The position numbers were made by a program, and so were the translations under genes. From assembly GCA_045106055.1 (NCBI GenBank), contig JBGCED010000008.1, positions 1 to 5,942 on the forward strand: a stretch of DNA of 5,942 nt. Reading direction: 5' to 3'. This DNA is from JBGCED01 sp045106055 (GTDB taxonomy: Bacteria; Pseudomonadota; Alphaproteobacteria; CBDDJK01). Position 1 is the first letter of the stretch. Every line of letters starts with the position of its first letter. The notes beneath the pieces are model-generated. The model was not told where the DNA came from, searched no databases, and worked only from the letters and a program-made list of their open reading frames with translations. Shown here piece after piece: positions 1-5,233 of the stretch.

Positions 1-1
1 G

Positions 2-181
2 ATCGGCGCGGGCGCATTTATCGGATCAAATAGCGCGCTGGTTGCCCCTGTTGAAATTGGCGCGGGCGCGATTGTCGGCGCAGGATCAACCATCACCAAA
101 ACCGTTAGCGATCACGCCCTTGCCATTTCCCGCACCCCCCAACGCACCATCCCCATCCGCACCAAAACATTAAAATCGTGA
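2..181 (+). CDS. glmU: GlmU C-terminal end (bifunctional N-acetylglucosamine-1-phosphate uridyltransferase / glucosamine-1-phosphate acetyltransferase), 5' truncated by window
   Basis: The last 59 codons of glmU, in frame from base 2 to a TGA at 179-181. Seen: hexapeptide-repeat text of a left-handed beta-helix (IGAGAFIGSN, then VEIGAGAIVGAGSTITK), followed by the family's closing segment LAISRTPQ. That matches the E. coli GlmU end 'NALAISRVPQ' as I remember it. The domain is the acetyltransferase half, which makes GlcNAc-1-phosphate from GlcN-1-phosphate and acetyl-CoA on the way to UDP-GlcNAc for peptidoglycan and lipid A. The Arg of SRTPQ lies in the region known to contact acetyl-CoA. After it comes only a short basic tail of about 14 residues. 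The N-terminal uridyltransferase domain is outside the window. Another left-handed beta-helix acetyltransferase is the alternative, but the SRTPQ ending favours GlmU. Confidence 0.9.
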   Translation: MGAGAFIGSNSALVAPVEIGAGAIVGAGSTITKTVSDHALAISRTPQRTIPIRTKTLKS

Positions 182-330
182 TAAGACCGCCTTTCGTAAA
201 AATGACAAAAACACTCCAGCGCAAAAATCATGTAAAATATTTAATTAAAAGTTTCCTGAGCATAGTCGCTGCTTGCTTTGCTAATTAAGCTTTTACTGTT
301 AGTTCAAAAATAAAAAAGAAGTTTTTTATC

Positions 331-337
331 AAAGAGG
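331..337 (+). promoter_or_regulatory. Ribosome binding site for the AT-rich membrane-protein gene
   Basis: The sequence AAAGAGG ends six bases before the ATG at 344. It is the only purine-rich Shine-Dalgarno-like motif nearby in a very AT-rich leader, and it supports 344 as the true start. Confidence 0.6.
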
Positions 338-343
338 TATATC

Positions 344-931
344 ATGGAAGAATTTAAGTTATGGTATGATGATCAGATGGTGATATTTGTAATACAAATC
401 GCATTTTCTATATGGGCTACAATTGAAATTGCAAAAGCTTTATACAAAAGCACGTCACAGATTAGGGTGAGAATTTTAAGTAAAATCAGCCCTAAGAGAG
501 CGGCAAATATATTAAATGTACTTAATTTAGATATTAAAGAAACATTGCACCTTAAATACAAGGAGAATTTTATTTTCTTTTTTATTGAATTATTTTCCCG
601 TGGTGTTATGTGGGCATTTATTTTTTTTGTTAGCATGATTCAACCAGCCCCATTTGATATTTTTTCTTTATTATTCGCACTAAGGGCTATATTGGTTTTT
701 AGACAATTAAGCAGATCAGCGCGTTTTTTAGAAAACCCGTTAAAATACATAAAAGGATATTTGGAAAAATATGAAAATATTAAAGAGTTTTTACCTGAAG
801 AAGTTAAACATAAATTGGATATAGATATTCAAGAAAATTTAAACCTGTTTCAGGCATTAGATGAAGAATATGCTCTTAAAAGAAATCTTGATTTTAAAGG
901 TATTGTTGAAAGCAGCATGTCTAGCAAATAG
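344..931 (+). CDS. Hypothetical AT-rich integral membrane protein, 195 residues
   Basis: I do not recognise this protein. Seen: a complete reading frame with a good Shine-Dalgarno (AGAGG, six-base spacing). Hydrophobic stretches lie at about residues 12-33, 76-98 (rich in Phe, Ile and Trp) and 103-119. They are separated by a basic region at 35-75 (KISPKRA, HLKYK) and followed by a charged, probably helical cytosolic tail at 120-195 (YLEKYENIKEFLPEEVKHK). Two or three membrane helices are therefore likely. There is no clear cleavable signal peptide and no Cys. Base composition is about 30% GC in sampled lines, well below the flanking genes, with codons such as ATA, TTA and AAA common. That suggests recent acquisition. 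It faces a degraded restriction-modification gene across a palindrome, so it may be cargo of the same incoming DNA. No function can be assigned. Coding is supported by length, ribosome binding site and amphipathic pattern. Confidence 0.7.
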   Translation: MEEFKLWYDDQMVIFVIQIAFSIWATIEIAKALYKSTSQIRVRILSKISPKRAANILNVLNLDIKETLHLKYKENFIFFFIELFSRGVMWAFIFFVSMIQPAPFDIFSLLFALRAILVFRQLSRSARFLENPLKYIKGYLEKYENIKEFLPEEVKHKLDIDIQENLNLFQALDEEYALKRNLDFKGIVESSMSSK

Positions 932-1032
932 CTGTATAATGAATAGCTAGTGCTTATTAACAATAAATTGTATTAGTTTTCATTTAATCTGGAATTCTAT
1001 AAGAGCTGTATAAGCAAGAATATTATGCACAA

Positions 1033-1066
1033 GAATTATCACACAGCGCTGGCTGTACGATAATTC
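1033..1066. repeat. 34-base imperfect palindrome (stem-loop) between convergent genes
   Basis: The left arm is GAATTATC-AC-ACAGC (1033-1047), the loop GCTG (1048-1051), and the right arm GCTGT-AC-GATAATTC (1052-1066). Thirteen of fifteen arm positions pair. The only mismatches are the two-base AC/AC internal bulge. It lies between the 3' ends of two genes that point at each other (931 and 1086), where a bidirectional terminator would be expected, but no T-run follows on either strand. It could instead be a scar or an end of a mobile element. The symmetry is directly visible; the role is inferred. Confidence 0.6.
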
Positions 1067-1072
1067 ACAATC

Positions 1073-1090
1073 GTTAAATTAAGTTTTAAC
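1073..1090. repeat. Short AT-rich inverted repeat at the truncated end of the restriction-gene stub
   Basis: GTTAAA (1073-1078) and TTTAAC (1085-1090) form perfect six-base arms around a six-base spacer. The right arm contains the stop codon of the remnant on the minus strand (1086-1088). In such AT-rich DNA a repeat this short could be chance. It is listed because it sits exactly where homology to the restriction enzyme stops. Confidence 0.3.
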
Positions 1091-1313
1091 TTTTAAACCC
1101 GATCGGCAGTTTGTCTTTATGTTGTATGATAAAATCTGGCGCGCCGCATTTTATATGCGCAGGTTCATTCACCGCCGTCAAACGCGGCAGCAAGGTTTCA
1201 ATCAGTGTTTTAAGCGCAGGACGATATGAATGCTCACGGGCATTGCCAGTGTTGCGCTCTTTTTTTATATCGTTAATATATTGTTGTAATGCCATCATTG
1301 ATCTATATTTCAT
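1086..1313 (-). pseudogene. N-terminal remnant of a type ISP-like restriction-modification enzyme
   Basis: The frame encodes 75 residues. Residues 7 to about 72 (MALQQYINDIKKE, then REHSYRPALKTLIE, TAVNEPAHIKCGAPDFIIQ, LPIGF) resemble the start of single-chain type I-like (type ISP / LlaBIII-like) restriction-methylation enzymes. From memory these carry a segment like 'EHSYR..L..LLE...VTNEP.RI.CGAPDYI...IPVGYIEAKDIG'. In intact enzymes this is the start of the nuclease domain, and the protein continues through helicase, N6-adenine methylase and target-recognition domains. Here the match ends right after PIGF, with K-S-stop, where 'IEAKD' is expected. No later domain is encoded, so nuclease, helicase and methylase functions are absent. 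Met7 (ATG at 1293-1295) or Met6 fits the family start better than Met1. No clear Shine-Dalgarno is visible. An alternative is a small free-standing ORF, but the family match ending abruptly favours a decayed gene. Confidence 0.7.
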
Positions 1314-1332
1314 TTATAAATATAAAGCAATG

Positions 1333-1359
1333 CGCTTTAAAGCTGTTTGCGTTTAAGCG
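1333..1359 (-). terminator. Possible weak terminator downstream of the dmdA-like gene
   Basis: On the minus strand, just past the stop at 1370, CGCTTAAA pairs with TTTAAAGCG (one bulged base) around a ten-base loop. A T-rich but broken tract follows (GCTTTATATTTA). The stem is modest and the T-run is interrupted, so termination is plausible but not certain. On the plus strand no T-run follows. Confidence 0.3.
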
Positions 1360-1369
1360 ATGATACACC

Positions 1370-2473
1370 CTATAAAAAAGGGAGGTCAACCAGCTTGGCT
1401 TGGATGTGTTTGTTGTCGCGCTGGATGGTGACAATATCGCCAATTTGTGCCTTGGTGCTGATTAAGGCATAGCCAATATTGCATTCCATGCGCGGGGAAA
1501 ATACGCAATTTGTCATATCGCCGATTTTTTCACCATTCATCAGGATCGGTTCCCATGCAAATTTAAGCGGGTCTGGATCATTGCCATCAAGCACCAGCCC
1601 TAATTGATGGCGTTTGGGGCCTTGTTTGTGGATTTCGCGCAAGGCTTTGATGCCAATCACATCATCATCAACATTAAGATCAATATAGCCCCCTAAGCGA
1701 ACCTCAAACGGATTGGTTTGATCATCCGTATCGCCGCCATAGGATACAAGCCCGCTTTCTGTGCGCTCGGCGGTGGTGGGTGCGCCTGGCCCGATTCCAT
1801 AAGGCTGCCCCGCTTCTTTTACCAAATTCCAAAGTTTTGTGCCAAAGCGGCGGTCTTTTAAATAAAGTTCAAATCCGCCTTGTTTTGACCAGCCTGAACG
1901 CTGAACAGCAAGCGGAATGCCCTCAATTTCAGCCTCTTTAAACCAAAAATATTTTAAATCCTTGACCCAATCGCCAAAGATGGAGGCAACCACGGCTTCC
2001 GCCTTTGGCCCTTGAACCGCAAGCGGGGAAACATCAGGCTCGCTAACCGCAACATCCAAATTGCGCTCGGCAGCAATCGCCCGCGCCCAGAACCAAATAT
2101 CGCTGTCGGCGATTGAAAACCAATAATGATCTTCATCATGTTTTAACAAAATCGGATCATTGATTAACACGCCTTGATGGTTGCACATGGGGATATATTT
2201 TCCTTGCCCCAGCTTGCATTTTGCAATATTGCGCGGCGATAGAATTTGGGCAAGCCGCCCCGCATCCTTACCGCGCAGCGCGACTTGGCGTTCAACCCCA
2301 ACATCCCACATGGAAACGCCATTAATGATCCGCCAATATTCCGCCAAAGGATCGCCATAATTTGCGGGCATGATCATGCGATTATAAACCGATACCGCTT
2401 TTACGCCATCTTTGGTGGCAGCTTCCAGAAAGGGCGATGGTTTTAAACGCGCCGTTGGGTGAATGTTAAACAT
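1370..2473 (-). CDS. DmdA-like GcvT-family protein (putative dimethylsulfoniopropionate demethylase or related folate-dependent demethylase)
   Basis: This 367-residue protein belongs to the GcvT / aminomethyltransferase fold, whose members move a one-carbon unit from a substrate to tetrahydrofolate in the cytoplasm. From memory it resembles Pelagibacter DmdA (about 369 residues) in several places: VYNRMIMPA (29-37), MWDVGVERQV (55-64), VLINDP (102-107), FSIADSDIWFWA (119-130), RSGWSKQGGFELY (192-204), ERTESGLVSYGGD (236-248) and NPFE (254-257). The C-terminal barrel follows (about 280-367, ending VDLPFL; Pelagibacter ends CDLPFI). DmdA converts dimethylsulfoniopropionate and tetrahydrofolate to methylmercaptopropionate and 5-methyl-THF. 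Close paralogues with unproven substrates are common in alphaproteobacteria, and parts such as 'GDPLAEYWRIINGV' and 'EPDVSPLAVQGP' also fit that group. The family is therefore secure and the substrate is not. The start at 2473 is fixed by AGGAGG six bases upstream. The gene lies 48 bases after ilvE with no terminator between, implying co-transcription from the ilvE promoter. Confidence 0.8.
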   Translation of the reverse strand: MFNIHPTARLKPSPFLEAATKDGVKAVSVYNRMIMPANYGDPLAEYWRIINGVSMWDVGVERQVALRGKDAGRLAQILSPRNIAKCKLGQGKYIPMCNHQGVLINDPILLKHDEDHYWFSIADSDIWFWARAIAAERNLDVAVSEPDVSPLAVQGPKAEAVVASIFGDWVKDLKYFWFKEAEIEGIPLAVQRSGWSKQGGFELYLKDRRFGTKLWNLVKEAGQPYGIGPGAPTTAERTESGLVSYGGDTDDQTNPFEVRLGGYIDLNVDDDVIGIKALREIHKQGPKRHQLGLVLDGNDPDPLKFAWEPILMNGEKIGDMTNCVFSPRMECNIGYALISTKAQIGDIVTIQRDNKHIQAKLVDLPFL

Positions 2474-2479
2474 GATAAG

Positions 2480-2485
2480 CCTCCT
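2480..2485 (-). promoter_or_regulatory. Strong ribosome binding site of the dmdA-like gene
   Basis: On the minus strand a perfect AGGAGG lies six bases before the ATG at 2473. It is the strongest Shine-Dalgarno in the window. This suggests that the second gene of the operon is translated efficiently in its own right rather than by coupling to ilvE. Confidence 0.85.
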
Positions 2486-2521
2486 CGCTTTTTTTAATAA
2501 AATAAATCTATTTAGAATAAA

Positions 2522-3397
2522 TTATGCCCGAACCGCTTGATCATAGGCATCAATCAGCGTTTTGCAACAATGTGCGGGCTGAAATTTATAATCTGCGATC
2601 GATGCAATCGGCGTTACCTCAACCGCTGTGCCTGTTAAAAATGCTTCGGTCGCATCCGCCATTTCTTCTGGTTTAATATGGCGTTCCACCACTTCAAACC
2701 CATGCTGCTGGGCAAGCTTAATAACGGTGCGCCGTGTAATCCCATCAAGAAAGCAATCGGGCTTGGGCGTGTGGATTTTGCCATCCTTCATCAAAAAGAA
2801 GATATTTGCGCCCGTGGCTTCGGCAACATAGCCCCGCCAATCCAGCATCAGCGCATCATTAAAGCCTTGGCGTTCGGCTTCATGCTTCGATAGGGTGCAA
2901 ATCATATAAAGCCCCGCCGCCTTGCTGTTGGTGGGGGCAGTCATGGGGTCTGGTCTGCGCCATTTGGCAATTTGCAGCTTCAAGCCCGCCATGCGCGCTT
3001 CTGGTGTAAAATAGCTTGGCCATTCCCAGCATGCAATCGCCATATGGATGGTGTTTTTTTGCGCCGAAACCCCCATCATTTCCGACCCGCGCCATGCAAT
3101 CGGGCGAATATAGCCATCTTTGATTTTGTTGATTTCCAGCACCTGCTTGGTTGCATCCATGATTGTGTCCAAATCATAGGGAATGTCATAATCCAGTAAT
3201 TTTGCAGACGCGATCAAACGCTTGCTATGCTGTTCAAGCTCAAAAATTTTGCCATTATAGGCGCGCTCCCCCTCAAATACAGTCGAAGCATAATGCAGCC
3301 CATGCGTCATCACATGAACGCTGGCATCTTGCCAATTAATCATTTTATTATCATACCAGATTGTGCCTGTATATTGATCAAAAGACTTGCTCGCCAT
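2522..3397 (-). CDS. ilvE: Branched-chain amino acid aminotransferase (fold-type IV PLP enzyme)
   Basis: IlvE transfers the amino group between glutamate/2-oxoglutarate and Leu, Ile or Val and their keto acids, the last step of branched-chain synthesis and the first of breakdown. Seen in the 291-residue form: HGLHYASTVFEGERAY (32-47), the PLP-binding Lys159 in TNSKAAG (matching the family's catalytic Lys at the same position in E. coli), Glu193 in VAEATGANIFF (PLP pyridine-nitrogen contact in the family), LDGITRRTVI (218-226) and LTGTAVEVTP (254-263). The length matches the usual 285-310. I chose the ATG at 3397 over an in-frame ATG at 3436. It has a GGTGGAG Shine-Dalgarno eight bases upstream and gives the typical 'MASKSFDQ' start. 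The upstream ATG would add 13 atypical residues without a binding site, about seven bases after the predicted transcription start. D-amino-acid transaminase and ADC lyase share the fold, but the TGTAVEVTP and FEGERAY motifs favour IlvE. It is the first gene of an operon with the DmdA-like gene and divergent from marR. Confidence 0.92.
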   Translation of the reverse strand: MASKSFDQYTGTIWYDNKMINWQDASVHVMTHGLHYASTVFEGERAYNGKIFELEQHSKRLIASAKLLDYDIPYDLDTIMDATKQVLEINKIKDGYIRPIAWRGSEMMGVSAQKNTIHMAIACWEWPSYFTPEARMAGLKLQIAKWRRPDPMTAPTNSKAAGLYMICTLSKHEAERQGFNDALMLDWRGYVAEATGANIFFLMKDGKIHTPKPDCFLDGITRRTVIKLAQQHGFEVVERHIKPEEMADATEAFLTGTAVEVTPIASIADYKFQPAHCCKTLIDAYDQAVRA

Positions 3398-3405
3398 GTG
3401 CTGCG

Positions 3406-3412
3406 CTCCACC
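3406..3412 (-). promoter_or_regulatory. Ribosome binding site of ilvE (decides the start)
   Basis: On the minus strand GGTGGAG ends eight bases before the ATG at 3397. No comparable motif precedes the upstream in-frame ATG at 3436, so this site favours the shorter, 291-residue IlvE. Confidence 0.7.
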
Positions 3413-3443
3413 ATTTAAAAATAAGATTGAAATCATAAATTAT

Positions 3444-3474
3444 TTGACAATTCTATCTGCCCACGGCATATATG
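3444..3474 (+). promoter_or_regulatory. Possible marR promoter, antiparallel to and overlapping the ilvE promoter
   Basis: Rightward, TTGACA (3444-3449) is a perfect -35 box. The -10 is weaker: CATATA (3467-3472, 17-base spacer, three of six matches) or TATATG (3469-3474, 19-base spacer, four of six). Transcription would then start at or close to the marR ATG at 3480. The two TTGACA boxes are inverted copies 23 bases apart, so RNA polymerase could not occupy both promoters at once. The -35 is clear and the -10 is not, hence the moderate confidence. Confidence 0.45.
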
Positions 3475-3478
3475 TCAA
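3450..3478 (-). promoter_or_regulatory. Sigma70-type promoter for the ilvE operon
   Basis: Reading leftward, TTGACA (3478-3473) is a perfect -35 box. After a 17-base spacer comes TAGAAT (3455-3450), five of six to the -10 consensus. Transcription would begin near 3443, giving a leader of about 46 bases before the ATG at 3397. It is the best promoter match I found in the window. Its -35 box lies inside the 3471-3491 palindrome, so a protein bound there should block it. Confidence 0.75.
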
Positions 3479-3491
3479 TATGGCTGACATA
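3471..3491. promoter_or_regulatory. Palindromic operator candidate for the MarR regulator
   Basis: A perfect inverted repeat: TATGTCA (3471-3477), seven-base spacer ATATGGC, TGACATA (3485-3491). Its size and form suit MarR dimers, which as a family bind dyads of about 16-22 bases, often in their own promoter. It covers the -35 box of the ilvE promoter and the ATG of marR (3480-3482). A third TGACA half-site lies at 3445-3449. Bound protein should repress both directions. The symmetry is seen; that this particular protein binds is inferred from position. Confidence 0.55.
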
Positions 3492-3983
3492 AAAAAACCC
3501 CATGCGATGCGATTAAGCGCAAATCCGCTTTTTTTGACCGATCCAGAGCTTAGAAAAGCAATAGAATTATTGTTTTTTGCCTATCGCAATTTCATTCAAG
3601 AACCCGATCAAATGCTGGCGGAACTGGGGCTTGGTCGCGCCCATCACCGCGTATTATATTTTGTTGGGCGTTACCCCGATATGCCTGTTGCAAATTTATT
3701 GGAAATTTTGGCGATCACCAAACAAAGCCTTAGCCGCGTGCTGGGGGATTTGGTGGATGCGGGCTATGTTATGCAGCAACAAGGACAGAGGGATAAACGC
3801 CAACGCTTGCTGCGATTAACCGAAAAAGGGGAAATATTGGAATCACAATTAAGCGCCATGCAAAGAAAGCGCATCGCCGCTGCCTATAAGGATGCGGGCG
3901 GGCAAGCGGTGGACGGGTTTAAAAAGGTCATGCTTGCCTTGCTGGATGATCCCCAAGACCGCGCCCGCTTTAACGAAGATTAA
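3480..3983 (+). CDS. MarR-family winged helix-turn-helix transcriptional regulator
   Basis: A 167-residue protein with the MarR layout. An N-terminal dimerisation helix lies at about 21-40 (DPELRKAIELLFFAYRNF). The core begins LGLGRAHHRVLYFVGRYPDMPVANL (about 49-73), the recognition helix is around 79-95 (ITKQSLSRVLGDLVDAG), and the beta-wing is at 105-117 (DKRQRLLRLTEKG). C-terminal dimer helices follow. MarR proteins are dimeric DNA-binding repressors that often respond to small phenolic or acidic ligands or to oxidation. There is no Cys in this form, so a thiol switch is unlikely. I chose the ATG at 3480. The open frame continues upstream to 3387, but that part runs into ilvE and reads unlike any family N-terminus. 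No Shine-Dalgarno precedes 3480, so translation may be leaderless. It is divergent from ilvE and followed after 23 bases by the next gene. A MarR protein beside ilvE is, as far as I recall, a recurring alphaproteobacterial arrangement (possibly PetP-like). Confidence 0.88.
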   Translation: MADIKKPHAMRLSANPLFLTDPELRKAIELLFFAYRNFIQEPDQMLAELGLGRAHHRVLYFVGRYPDMPVANLLEILAITKQSLSRVLGDLVDAGYVMQQQGQRDKRQRLLRLTEKGEILESQLSAMQRKRIAAAYKDAGGQAVDGFKKVMLALLDDPQDRARFNED

Positions 3984-4006
3984 AACGCCATAGATGTGCG
4001 CCAATA

Positions 4007-5215
4007 ATGTCTGATTTCATCGCCCATAGTCTTAAAGCTGCCAAGTTACAAAATCGCGGCGACTTAGCACCCGCCATGATCCATTATCAAGCAGCCCATC
4101 GCGCGGAACCCCTAAATCTTAGCGGCTTATTTAATGTGATCAGCTGTGCCTATCATCTTGGGGATTGGAAGCTGCATAAATTATATATGGATAAAGCAGC
4201 AGCCATTGCGCCTGATCATCCGAATTTAAGCTATGTCAACGCAAATTATCTGTTGCTAAAGGGGGATTATGCGGCAGGCTTTGCTGCCTATGAAGCCAGA
4301 ATGAAAACAGGCTATATGGCAGGGCAGAAAATCATAAAATGGCGTGAAAAACTAGCCGCAATCCCTGAATTAACCGCAAATATGCTGCATTCAGGCGCGC
4401 TTGAACATAAATCGGTGCTGATTCTGACCGAACAGGGTCATGGCGATATTATGATGTTTCTAAGGTTTCTGCCCATGCTTGCCAGTCACGGGTTTCAGAT
4501 TTCCTTTTTAAATTTTAAGCCCGCACTTATCCCCTTATTGGAACAGCAGGATTTGCCTTGCCATTTATTAAAAATAGGTGATGAAATAACGCCGCCAGCT
4601 GCCCATGCTTCCTTATTAAGCCTTGCCCATATTTTAAGCCTTGAAACCCCGCGCGCCGTGCCGCCGCCTTTTTCATTCAAGCCCTCCTTAGCCGCGATTG
4701 ATAAATTTCAAACCCGTAAAGACATAAGAAAAATTGGGCTGGTGGCATCGGGGCAAACCCAGAATTATTGGAATAATTTGCGCGCGCTGCCTTTGGAAAA
4801 ATTGGCAAATGCTGTGCGTGCCGCCCTATCGCCTGCGCCGCATATTAAGCTTGTGCATTTGCAATATCAACCGCGCGAATCCGATCAGGAATTTTTAAAT
4901 CACGCCGATTGGATAGAGGATTGGGGTGCAAGCATCACGAATTTTGACGATGCAGCTGGCGCGATATATGATCTTGATTTGATCATCACCATTGATACGG
5001 CAACCGCACATCTTGCAGCATCCATGGGCAAGCCGTGTTTTATCATGCTGCCCTTCGTGCCAGATTGGCGATGGGGGATTGGGGGACTTGGGGGGCTTGA
5101 GCAAACCCATTCAAGCTGGTATCCTGAAGCAAGGTTGTTTCGTCAAAAACAGCTTGATGATTGGGATAGTGCGCTGGCGCAGCTTACACAATCATTACAA
5201 AATTTCTTCGAATAA
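4007..5215 (+). CDS. TPR-repeat protein with glycosyltransferase family 9-like C-terminal domain
   Basis: A 402-residue cytosolic-looking protein without signal peptide or membrane segment. N-terminal tetratricopeptide-like helices span about residues 3-100 (AKLQNRGDLAPAMIHYQAAHRAEP, then a second, degenerate unit, then YLLLKGDYAAGFAAYEAR). A Rossmann-like domain follows, with LILTEQGHGDIMMFLRFLPML (138-158), where relatives read 'GEQGLGDTIQF'. The second half has IGLVASG (about 243), the nucleotide-sugar-region motif DLIITIDTATAHLAASMGKP (324-343) and LPFVPDWRW (348-356), then SWYPEARLFRQ. This arrangement is common in TPR proteins distantly related to ADP-heptose transferases (GT9). The sugar and acceptor are unknown, and catalytic activity is not proven. 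A Gly-rich stretch (GIGGLGGL, 357-364) sits between WRW and SWYP, where relatives I recall have a short polar loop. No clear Shine-Dalgarno is visible. It lies 23 bases after marR and 29 before pyrF, so it is probably in one transcript with them. Confidence 0.8.
   Translation: MSDFIAHSLKAAKLQNRGDLAPAMIHYQAAHRAEPLNLSGLFNVISCAYHLGDWKLHKLYMDKAAAIAPDHPNLSYVNANYLLLKGDYAAGFAAYEARMKTGYMAGQKIIKWREKLAAIPELTANMLHSGALEHKSVLILTEQGHGDIMMFLRFLPMLASHGFQISFLNFKPALIPLLEQQDLPCHLLKIGDEITPPAAHASLLSLAHILSLETPRAVPPPFSFKPSLAAIDKFQTRKDIRKIGLVASGQTQNYWNNLRALPLEKLANAVRAALSPAPHIKLVHLQYQPRESDQEFLNHADWIEDWGASITNFDDAAGAIYDLDLIITIDTATAHLAASMGKPCFIMLPFVPDWRWGIGGLGGLEQTHSSWYPEARLFRQKQLDDWDSALAQLTQSLQNFFE
5073..5095 (+). repeat. 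Three G-runs in a degenerate short tandem repeat inside the TPR/glycosyltransferase-like gene
   Basis: Runs of five, five and six G (5073-5077, 5081-5085, 5090-5095) are separated by ATT and ACTT, a drifting copy of a GGGGG(A)TT-type unit. They encode the Gly-rich GIGGLGGL segment. The frame is intact here. Such runs can slip during replication or fold on the G-rich strand. Confidence 0.6.
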
Positions 5216-5233
5216 GCACCCTTAAAATAAATA

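Noticed and set aside
5..69. Repeated GGCGCGGGCGC at 5-15 and 59-69.
   Set aside because: Explained by the Gly-Ala-Gly hexapeptide repeats of the GlmU beta-helix, not by a mobile or regulatory repeat.
373..636. Minus-strand open frame of 87 codons inside the membrane-protein gene.
   Set aside because: It is a shadow of the plus-strand gene, which has a Shine-Dalgarno and sensible hydrophobic segments.
932..940. TGTATAAT as an extended -10 promoter element just after the membrane-protein gene.
   Set aside because: No -35-like sequence at proper spacing and no gene downstream on the plus strand to use it.
921..950. CTAGC...GCTAG inverted repeat at the end of the membrane-protein gene, considered as a terminator.
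   Set aside because: The stem is only five bases with a 20-base loop and no T-run, too weak to call.
1073..1079. GTTAAAT fits the GTTRRRY core of an integron attC site, near the palindrome at 1033-1066 and after an AT-rich orphan gene.
   Set aside because: No matching RYYYAAC core is found at the proper place on the far side of the palindrome, and no integrase or second cassette is present. The seven-base match is expected by chance.
1111..1356. Plus-strand open frame of 81 codons.
   Set aside because: It is antisense to the restriction-enzyme remnant, whose minus-strand translation matches a known family. No binding site.
3398..3436. Thirteen-residue N-terminal extension of IlvE from the ATG at 3436.
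   Set aside because: No ribosome binding site, about seven bases after the predicted transcription start, and atypical sequence. The ATG at 3397 has a good Shine-Dalgarno and a family-typical start.
3387..3479. Upstream extension of the marR reading frame to an ATG at 3387.
   Set aside because: It overlaps the start of ilvE on the other strand, lies upstream of the predicted marR promoter and reads unlike any MarR N-terminus. The ATG at 3480 fits better.
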